A DNA stretch of 64,000 nucleotides from Pseudomonas persica (GTDB taxonomy: Bacteria; Pseudomonadota; Gammaproteobacteria; Pseudomonadales; Pseudomonadaceae). A program made the position numbers and the translations under genes. Shown here piece by piece: positions 57,248 through 64,000 of this stretch. Position 1 is the stretch's first letter; the number at the start of each line of letters is the position of its first letter. The notes under the pieces are model-generated. The model was not told the origin of the DNA and did not search any database. It saw nothing but the letters and a program-made list of their open reading frames with translations. Location: NCBI RefSeq assembly GCF_900291015.1, contig NZ_OLKL01000039.1:124238-188237 (forward strand). The letters are read 5' to 3'.

Positions 57248-57379
57248 CAAGATGATTAGGCGGGTGGTCCGTGCCACTCGCCAGCTTGCCGGCAGGCCCG
57301 AGAAATCGTGGCGTGTCGCAAGCTCACCGATTTCCATTAGCCACGCCCGCTCACGCGGGCCAACGAAGAACTTTGAACA
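57248..57379 (+). other. 132-nt gap between nuoF and nuoG with hairpins
   Basis: The longest gap in the nuo operon. CCCGCTCACGCGGGC at 57346-57360 forms a short hairpin 20 nt before the nuoG ATG and is identical to a stretch inside nuoF. No terminator T run follows. It may set nuoG translation or RNA stability. Confidence 0.4.
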
Positions 57380-60094
57380 ATGGCCACTATCCACGTAGAC
57401 GGCAAAGCGCTCGAAGTCAACGGTGCAGACAACCTGTTACAGGCCTGTCTGTCGCTCGGCCTCGACATCCCTTATTTCTGCTGGCACCCGGCGCTTGGTA
57501 GCGTTGGCGCCTGCCGGCAGTGCGCGGTCAAGCAGTACACCGACGAGAACGACACCCGCGGTCGTATCGTCATGTCCTGCATGACCCCTGCCTCCGACGG
57601 CACCTGGATCTCCATCGACGATGAAGAGTCCAAGGCGTTCCGCGCCAGCGTCGTCGAATGGCTGATGACCAACCACCCGCACGACTGCCCGGTGTGCGAG
57701 GAAGGCGGTCACTGCCACCTGCAGGACATGACGGTAATGACCGGCCACAACGAGCGCCGCTACCGTTTCACCAAGCGTACCCACCAGAACCAGGACCTCG
57801 GCCCGTTCATCGCCCATGAGATGAACCGCTGCATCGCCTGCTACCGCTGCGTGCGCTACTACAAGGACTATGCCGGTGGTACCGACCTGGGCGTGTACGG
57901 CGCCCACGACAACGTGTACTTCGGCCGCGTCGAAGACGGTGTGCTGGAAAGCGAATTCTCCGGCAACCTGACCGAGGTCTGCCCGACCGGCGTGTTCACC
58001 GACAAGACCCACTCCGAGCGCTACAACCGCAAGTGGGACATGCAGTTCGCCCCGAGCATCTGCCACGGCTGCTCCAGCGGCTGCAACATCAGCCCGGGCG
58101 AGCGCTACGGCGAACTGCGCCGGGTCGAAAACCGCTTCAACGGTTCGGTCAACCAGTACTTCCTGTGCGACCGTGGCCGCTTCGGCTACGGCTACGTCAA
58201 CCGCAAGGATCGCCCGCGTCAGCCACAGCTGGCCGACGGCACCAAGCTGGGCCTGGACGCTGCCCTGGACAAGGCCGCCGACCTGCTGCGCGGCCGCACC
58301 ATCGTCGGTATCGGCTCGCCGCGCGCCAGCCTGGAAAGCAACTACGGCCTGCGTGAGCTGGTCGGTGCCGAGTACTTCTACTCGGGTATGGAAGCCGGCG
58401 AACTGGCCCGCGTACGCCTGGCCCTGAACGTGCTGAACAACAGCCCGCTGCCGGTTCCGACCCTGCGCGACATCGAAGACCACGACGCCGTGTTCGTGCT
58501 CGGTGAAGACCTCACCCAGACCGCTGCCCGCATTGCCCTGGCCGTGCGCCAGGCCACCAAGGGCAAGGCCGAGGCCATGGCCGAAGCGATGAAAGTGCAG
58601 CCGTGGCTCGACGCCGCCGTGAAGAACATCGGCCAGCACGCACTGTACCCGCTGTTCATCGCTTCGCTGGCTGAAACCAAGCTGGACGACGTCGCCGAAG
58701 AATGCGTGCACGCCGCCCCGGCCGACCTGGCCCGCATCGGCTTCGCCGTGGCCCACGCCATCGACCCGAGCGCCCCTGCCGTCGAAGGCCTGGACGCCGA
58801 AGCGCAAGCCCTGGCCCAGCGCATCGCCGACGCCCTGGTCGCCGCCAAGCGCCCACTGGTTGTATCCGGTACCTCGCTGGCCGACCCGGCGCTGATCGAA
58901 GCCGCCGCCAACATCGCCAAGGCGCTGAAGCTGCGCGAGAAGAACGGCTCGCTGAGCCTGGTGGTGCCTGAAGCCAACAGCCTTGGCCTGGCCATGCTTG
59001 GTGGCGAATCGGTCGACGCAGCACTGGACGCGGTCATCAGCGGCAAGGCCGATGCCATCGTCGTACTGGAAAACGACCTGTACACCCGCGTACCGGCTGC
59101 CAAGGTCGACGCTGCCCTGGCTGCGGCCAAGGTAGTGATCGTCGCCGACCACTCGAAAACCCCGACGGTCGACCGCGCCCACCTGGTGCTGCCGGCTGCC
59201 TCGTTCGCCGAAGGCGACGGCACCCTGGTCAGCCAGGAAGGCCGTGCCCAGCGCTTCTTCCAGGTGTTCGACCCGCAGTACCTGGACAGCAGCATCCTGG
59301 TCCACGAAGGCTGGCGCTGGATGCACGCCCTGCGTGCCACCCTGCTGAACAAACCGGTCGACTGGACCCAGCTGGACCACGTCACCAGCGCCTGCGCCGA
59401 AGCCGCCCCGCAACTGGCCGGCATCGTCAACGCAGCGCCGTCCGCCGCGTTCCGCATCAAGGGCATGAAACTGGCCCGTGAGCCGCTGCGCTACTCCGGC
59501 CGTACCGCCATGCGCGCCAACATCAGCGTGCACGAGCCGCGTACCCCGCAAGACAAGGACACCGCGTTCGCCTTCTCCATGGAAGGCTACTCGGGCTCTG
59601 CCGAACCGCGCCAGCAGGTGCCGTTCGCCTGGTCGCCGGGCTGGAACTCGCCGCAAGCCTGGAACAAGTTCCAGGACGAGGTCGGTGGCCATCTGCGTGC
59701 CGGTGACCCGGGCGTACGCCTGATCGAATCGCAAGGCGACCGCCTGCACTGGTTCAACGCCATTCCGGGCGCCTTCAACCCGGCCCGTGGCAGCTGGACT
59801 GCCGTGCCGTTCTTCCACCTGTTCGGCAGCGAAGAAAGCTCCTCGCGCGCCGCCCCGGTGCAAGAGCGCATCCCGGCAGCCTATGTGGCCCTGGCCAAGT
59901 CCGAAGCCGACCGCCTGGGCGTCAACGACGGTGCCCTGCTGAGCCTGAACGTGGCCGGTGTGGCCCTGCGCCTGCCGCTGCGTATCAATGAAGAGCTGGG
60001 CGCTGGCCTGGTCGCGTTGCCGAAAGGCCTGGCCGGCATTCCGCCTGCCATCTTCGGTGCATCCGTCGAAGGTCTGCAGGAGGCAGCACAATGA
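57380..60094 (+). CDS. nuoG: NADH-quinone oxidoreductase subunit G
   Basis: Large peripheral subunit (904 aa) with several iron-sulfur clusters. The N-terminus has a [2Fe-2S] site (FCWHP, VGACRQCAVKQ), then HDCPVCEEGGHCHLQDM with the His ligand, RCIACYRCVRYYKDY for a [4Fe-4S] cluster, and CHGCSSGCNISPG with a later Cys (YFLCDRG) for the extra N7 cluster found in E. coli-type enzymes. The rest is a molybdopterin-oxidoreductase-like domain. The stop overlaps nuoH by 4 nt. Confidence 0.97.
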   Translation: MATIHVDGKALEVNGADNLLQACLSLGLDIPYFCWHPALGSVGACRQCAVKQYTDENDTRGRIVMSCMTPASDGTWISIDDEESKAFRASVVEWLMTNHPHDCPVCEEGGHCHLQDMTVMTGHNERRYRFTKRTHQNQDLGPFIAHEMNRCIACYRCVRYYKDYAGGTDLGVYGAHDNVYFGRVEDGVLESEFSGNLTEVCPTGVFTDKTHSERYNRKWDMQFAPSICHGCSSGCNISPGERYGELRRVENRFNGSVNQYFLCDRGRFGYGYVNRKDRPRQPQLADGTKLGLDAALDKAADLLRGRTIVGIGSPRASLESNYGLRELVGAEYFYSGMEAGELARVRLALNVLNNSPLPVPTLRDIEDHDAVFVLGEDLTQTAARIALAVRQATKGKAEAMAEAMKVQPWLDAAVKNIGQHALYPLFIASLAETKLDDVAEECVHAAPADLARIGFAVAHAIDPSAPAVEGLDAEAQALAQRIADALVAAKRPLVVSGTSLADPALIEAAANIAKALKLREKNGSLSLVVPEANSLGLAMLGGESVDAALDAVISGKADAIVVLENDLYTRVPAAKVDAALAAAKVVIVADHSKTPTVDRAHLVLPAASFAEGDGTLVSQEGRAQRFFQVFDPQYLDSSILVHEGWRWMHALRATLLNKPVDWTQLDHVTSACAEAAPQLAGIVNAAPSAAFRIKGMKLAREPLRYSGRTAMRANISVHEPRTPQDKDTAFAFSMEGYSGSAEPRQQVPFAWSPGWNSPQAWNKFQDEVGGHLRAGDPGVRLIESQGDRLHWFNAIPGAFNPARGSWTAVPFFHLFGSEESSSRAAPVQERIPAAYVALAKSEADRLGVNDGALLSLNVAGVALRLPLRINEELGAGLVALPKGLAGIPPAIFGASVEGLQEAAQ

Positions 60095-61098
60095 GCTGGT
60101 TCACCCCCGAAGTGATCGATGTGATCCTCACCGTGCTGCGGGCCATCGTGGTCCTGCTGGCGGTGGTGGTCTGCGGCGCACTGCTCAGCTTCGTCGAGCG
60201 CCGCCTGCTGGGCTGGTGGCAGGACCGTTACGGTCCGAACCGCGTCGGCCCGTTCGGCATGTTCCAGATCGCTGCCGATATGCTGAAGATGTTCTTCAAG
60301 GAAGACTGGAACCCACCCTTCGTCGACCGCGTGATCTTCACCCTGGCACCGGTAGTGGCCATGAGCGCCCTGCTGATCGCCTTCGTGGTCATCCCGATCA
60401 CCCCGACCTGGGGCGTTGCCGACCTGAACATCGGCCTGCTGTTCTTCTTCGCCATGGCCGGCCTGTCGGTCTACGCGGTACTGTTCGCCGGCTGGTCGTC
60501 GAACAACAAGTACGCCCTGCTGGGCAGCTTGCGTGCCTCGGCACAGACCGTGTCGTACGAAGTGTTCCTGGGCCTGGCGCTGATGGGCGTGGTGGTGCAG
60601 GTGGGCTCGTTCAACATGCGCGACATCGTTGAATACCAGGCGCAGAACCTGTGGTTCATCATTCCGCAGTTCTTCGGCTTCTGTACCTTCTTCATCGCTG
60701 GCGTCGCCGTGACTCACCGTCACCCGTTCGACCAGCCAGAAGCAGAGCAGGAACTGGCCGACGGCTACCACATCGAGTATGCCGGCATGAAATGGGGCAT
60801 GTTCTTCGTTGGTGAGTACATCGGCATCATCCTCATCTCGGCGCTGCTGGTAACCCTGTTCTTCGGCGGCTGGCACGGCCCGTTCGGCATCCTGCCGCAA
60901 CTGTCGTTCCTGTGGTTCGCACTGAAGACCGCGTTCTTCATCATGCTGTTCATCCTGCTGCGCGCCTCGATTCCGCGCCCACGTTATGACCAGGTGATGG
61001 ACTTCAGCTGGAAGTTCTGCCTGCCGCTGACCCTGATCAATTTGCTGGTGACCGCTGCGATCGTGCTCTACAACACGCCAGCCGTCGCGGCCCAGTGA
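60091..61098 (+). CDS. nuoH: NADH-quinone oxidoreductase subunit H
   Basis: Membrane subunit linking the quinone site to the proton path. The 335 aa have about eight helices, FVERRLLGWWQDRYGPNRVG (about 31-50) and the acidic quinone-channel loop RHPFDQPEAEQELADGYHIE. The ATG overlaps the nuoG stop. Eleven nt separate it from nuoI. Confidence 0.97.
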   Translation: MSWFTPEVIDVILTVLRAIVVLLAVVVCGALLSFVERRLLGWWQDRYGPNRVGPFGMFQIAADMLKMFFKEDWNPPFVDRVIFTLAPVVAMSALLIAFVVIPITPTWGVADLNIGLLFFFAMAGLSVYAVLFAGWSSNNKYALLGSLRASAQTVSYEVFLGLALMGVVVQVGSFNMRDIVEYQAQNLWFIIPQFFGFCTFFIAGVAVTHRHPFDQPEAEQELADGYHIEYAGMKWGMFFVGEYIGIILISALLVTLFFGGWHGPFGILPQLSFLWFALKTAFFIMLFILLRASIPRPRYDQVMDFSWKFCLPLTLINLLVTAAIVLYNTPAVAAQ

Positions 61099-61109
61099 GG
61101 ATTTGACCC

Positions 61110-61658
61110 ATGTTCAAGTATATCGGCGACATCGTTAAGGGCACCGGCACCCAGCTGCGCAGCCTGGCAATGGTGTTCTCCCACGGGTTCCGCAAGCGCG
61201 ACACCCTGCAGTACCCCGAAGAACCCGTGTACCTGCCGCCGCGCTACCGCGGCCGCATCGTCCTCACCCGCGACCCCGACGGCGAAGAGCGCTGCGTAGC
61301 GTGCAACCTCTGCGCGGTGGCCTGCCCGGTTGGCTGCATCTCGCTGCAGAAGGCCGAGACCGAGGACGGCCGCTGGTACCCGGAGTTCTTCCGCATCAAC
61401 TTCTCGCGCTGCATCTTCTGCGGCCTGTGTGAAGAAGCGTGCCCGACCACCGCGATCCAGCTGACTCCGGATTTCGAAATGGCCGAGTTCAAGCGTCAGG
61501 ACCTGGTGTACGAGAAAGAAGATCTGCTGATCTCCGGCCCCGGCAAGAACCCTGACTACAACTTCTACCGTGTTGCCGGTATGGCGATCGCTGGCAAGCC
61601 AAAGGGCTCTGCACAGAACGAAGCCGAGCCGATCAACGTGAAGAGCTTGCTCCCATAA
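61110..61658 (+). CDS. nuoI: NADH-quinone oxidoreductase subunit I
   Basis: A 182-aa ferredoxin-like subunit with two [4Fe-4S] clusters (N6a, N6b): CVACNLCAVACPVGC (about 62-76) and CIFCGLCEEACPTTA (about 101-115). It passes electrons from NuoG towards cluster N2 in NuoB. The upstream region has GAGGATTTG before the ATG. It is followed by nuoJ after 10 nt. Confidence 0.97.
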   Translation: MFKYIGDIVKGTGTQLRSLAMVFSHGFRKRDTLQYPEEPVYLPPRYRGRIVLTRDPDGEERCVACNLCAVACPVGCISLQKAETEDGRWYPEFFRINFSRCIFCGLCEEACPTTAIQLTPDFEMAEFKRQDLVYEKEDLLISGPGKNPDYNFYRVAGMAIAGKPKGSAQNEAEPINVKSLLP

Positions 61659-61668
61659 GGACAGAAAG

Positions 61669-62169
61669 ATGGAATTCGCTTTCTACTTCGCATCCGGGAT
61701 CGCCGTGGTCTCCACCCTTCGGGTGGTGACCGGCACCAACCCCGTGCACGCCTTGCTTTACCTGATCATTTCGCTGATTTCCGTGGCCATGATCTTCTTC
61801 GCCCTGGGTGCGCCGTTCGCCGGCGCCCTGGAAGTGATCGCCTACGCCGGCGCCATCATGGTGCTGTTCGTGTTCGTGGTGATGATGCTCAACCTCGGGC
61901 CGGCTTCGGTCGCCCAGGAACGGGGCTGGCTCAAGCCCGGTATCTGGGCGGGGCCGGTGATCCTCGCTGCCCTGCTGCTGCTGGAGCTGCTGTACGTGCT
62001 GTTCGTCACCCCGAGCGGCGCCGGCATCAGCGGTACCACCGTGGGCCCGAAAGCAGTCGGCATCAGCCTGTTCGGCCCCTACCTGCTGGTGGTCGAACTG
62101 GCGTCGATGCTGCTGCTGGCCGCGGCCGTCACCGCCTTCCACCTGGGCCGCAACGAGGCGAAGGAGTAA
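61669..62169 (+). CDS. nuoJ: NADH-quinone oxidoreductase subunit J
   Basis: A 166-aa membrane subunit with five helices. The conserved third helix reads ALEVIAYAGAIMVLFVFVVM (about 55-74) and is part of the coupling hinge between the quinone end and the antiporter-like subunits. AAGGACAG precedes the ATG. It lies 3 nt before nuoK. Confidence 0.96.
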   Translation: MEFAFYFASGIAVVSTLRVVTGTNPVHALLYLIISLISVAMIFFALGAPFAGALEVIAYAGAIMVLFVFVVMMLNLGPASVAQERGWLKPGIWAGPVILAALLLLELLYVLFVTPSGAGISGTTVGPKAVGISLFGPYLLVVELASMLLLAAAVTAFHLGRNEAKE

Positions 62170-62172
62170 ATC

Positions 62173-62481
62173 ATGGGTGCTATCCCTCTCGAGCATGGTC
62201 TGGCAGTCGCCGGCATCCTGTTCTGCTTAGGTCTGGTTGGCCTGATGGTCCGCCGCAACATTCTCTTCGTGCTCATGAGCCTGGAAGTCATGATGAACGC
62301 CTCTGCCCTGGCGTTCATCGTCGCCGGTGCCCGTTGGGTCCAGCCCGACGGCCAGGTGATGTTCATTCTGGTGATCAGCCTGGCAGCCGCCGAGGCCAGT
62401 ATTGGCCTGGCCATCCTGCTGCAGCTGTATCGCCGCTTCCACACTCTCGACATCGATGCTGCCAGTGAGATGCGCGGATGA
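62173..62481 (+). CDS. nuoK: NADH-quinone oxidoreductase subunit K
   Basis: A 102-aa membrane subunit with three helices, related to MrpC of Na+/H+ antiporters. It holds the conserved acidic residues in [13 protein letters not shown] (Glu about 38) and [14 protein letters not shown] (Glu about 76) used in proton transfer. The stop overlaps the nuoL ATG by 4 nt (62478-62481). Confidence 0.97.
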
Positions 62482-64000
62482 ACCTTCTCTTCCTGACTTT
62501 CGTCTTCCCCCTCGTCGGCTTCCTGCTGCTGTCGTTCGCGCGCGGGCGGTTCTCGGAGAACCTGTCGGCCCTGATCGGCGTCGGCTCGGTAGGCCTTTCG
62601 GCCGCCACCGCCGCCTACGTCATCTGGCAATTCAACGTCGCCCCGCCTGAAGGCGGCGCGTACAGCCAGCTGCTGTGGCAGTGGATGTCGGTGGACGGCT
62701 TCGCGCCGAACTTCACCCTGTACCTGGACGGCCTGTCGGTCACCATGCTCGGCGTGGTCACCGGTGTCGGCTTCCTGATCCACCTGTTCGCCTCCTGGTA
62801 CATGCGTGGCGAAGCCGGCTACTCGCGCTTCTTCGCGTACACCAACCTGTTCATCGCCAGCATGCTGTTCCTGGTGCTGGGCGACAACCTGCTGTTCATC
62901 TACTTCGGCTGGGAAGGCGTGGGCCTGTGCTCGTACCTGTTGATCGGTTTCTACTACAGCAACCGCAACAACGGTAACGCGGCACTCAAGGCGTTCATCG
63001 TCACCCGTATCGGCGACGTGTTCATGGCCATCGGCCTGTTCATCCTGTTCGTCCAGCTGGGTACCCTGAACGTGCAGGAACTGCTGGTGCTGGCCCCGCA
63101 GAAATTCCAGGCTGGCGACACCTGGATGGTCCTGGCAACGCTGATGCTGCTGGGTGGTGCGGTCGGTAAATCGGCCCAGCTGCCACTGCAGACCTGGCTG
63201 GCCGACGCAATGGCCGGCCCGACCCCGGTCTCCGCGCTGATCCACGCAGCAACCATGGTGACCGCGGGTGTGTACCTGATCGCCCGTACCAATGGCCTGT
63301 TCCTGCTGGCGCCGGACATCCTGCACCTGGTAGGCGTGGTCGGTGGCGTGACCCTGGTACTGGCCGGCTTCGCCGCGCTGGTGCAGACCGACATCAAGCG
63401 TATCCTCGCCTACTCGACCATGAGCCAGATCGGCTACATGTTCCTGGCCCTGGGCGTTGGCGCCTGGGACGCGGCGATCTTCCACCTGATGACCCACGCT
63501 TTCTTCAAGGCCCTGCTGTTCCTTGCCTCCGGTGCGGTGATCGTTGCCTGCCACCACGAGCAGGACATCTTCAAGATGGGTGGCCTGTGGAAGAAACTGC
63601 CGCTGGCCTACGCCAGCTTCGTGGTTGGTGGCGCAGCCCTGGCTGCCCTGCCGATCGTCACCGTGGGCTTCTACTCCAAGGACGAGATCCTCTGGGAAGC
63701 CTTCGCCAGCGGCAACACCGGCCTGCTGTACGCCGGCCTGGTCGGTGCGTTCATGACCTCGCTGTACACCTTCCGCCTGATCTTCATCGCCTTCCACGGC
63801 GAAGCCAAGACCGAAGCCCACGCAGGCCACGGCATCAGCCACTGGCTGCCGCTGGGCGTGCTGATCGTGCTGTCGACCTTCGTCGGCGCCTGGATCACCC
63901 CGCCGCTGGCAGGTGTACTGCCTGAAAGCGCCGGCCACGCCGGTGGCGAAGCCAAGCACGCGCTGGAGATGACCTCGGGTGCCATCGCCATCGCCGGTAT
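62478..64000 (+). CDS. nuoL: NADH-quinone oxidoreductase subunit L (cut by window end)
   Basis: Proton-pumping antiporter-like subunit; 507 codons are seen and the gene continues past the window. It starts [20 protein letters not shown] and shows [39 protein letters not shown] with the conserved Glu, [20 protein letters not shown] with the conserved Lys, [15 protein letters not shown] and [15 protein letters not shown]. The ATG overlaps the nuoK stop. The missing C-terminus should hold the long lateral helix. Confidence 0.96.

Noticed and set aside
62079..63959. 626-codon minus-strand frame opposite nuoK-nuoL
   Set aside because: Antisense to nuoL, whose plus-strand frame encodes an unmistakable antiporter-like subunit running off the window end.

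Overview
The window is a chromosomal segment of a Pseudomonas of the P. putida group. The evidence is high GC, Pseudomonas-type REP palindromes that share a GCTCCCACAGG core in at least eight places, a Fur-box-preceded PrrF small RNA, the gacA-uvrC-pgsA-tRNA-Gly order, a fused nuoCD, and AANAANAA (Crc/Hfq-type) motifs at catabolic genes. It is mostly core metabolism with several small accessory or decaying patches. There is no CRISPR array, transposase or complete prophage.

Layout. (1) 21-7642, minus strand: a GlgE-pathway operon glgE, treS-maltokinase fusion, glgB, which turns trehalose into branched alpha-glucan. (2) 8085-15562: an acyl-CoA ligase divergent from liuABCD (leucine/isovalerate catabolism), with two LiuR-type palindromes between them. 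(3) 15699-17756: a CI/S24-type repressor lacking both catalytic protease residues, a divergent DUF3077/DUF6124-type gene, the PrrF RNA, and a gene that joins the DNA-binding half of a FecI sigma factor to the cytoplasmic start of a FecR anti-sigma factor and one membrane helix. (4) 17876-20509: an adenosine-specific kinase, then a decaying zone (frameshifted LysR gene, dehydrogenase remnant, deleted hydrolase) around an intact HxlR regulator. (5) 20506-23472: a medium-chain reductase, SDR and Old Yellow Enzyme run. (6) 23617-30041: an acyltransferase with an MHS transporter, a LysR regulator, an exported amidohydrolase and a TorF-like porin. (7) 30172-33441: tRNA-Gly, pgsA, uvrC, gacA. (8) 33505-38423: small regulators and enzymes; a 212-bp direct repeat brackets a DUF488 gene and a PiT phosphate transporter. 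(9) 38484-42504: a GABA-type permease, LysR regulator and 4-aminobutyrate aminotransferase. (10) 42508-49380: two conserved unknowns, a second EF-G, a SulP transporter, and an ATPase divergent from an orphan secretin-like protein. (11) 49448-51577: aceA with an RccR-like box and long leader, then a DUF3077 protein. (12) 51694-51918: a 225-nt nested inverted-repeat element. (13) 52414-64000: nuoA-nuoL (nuoL cut by the window end).

How it fits together: catabolic modules (leucine, GABA-type amines, an amidohydrolase/porin pair) are controlled locally by LysR/MerR-type sites and, it appears, globally by Crc/Hfq motifs next to their start codons. Iron appears at PrrF and perhaps at nuo. The least explained items are the sigma4-FecR fusion beside PrrF, the protease-dead CI-like repressor, the 212-bp duplication and the nested 225-nt repeat.
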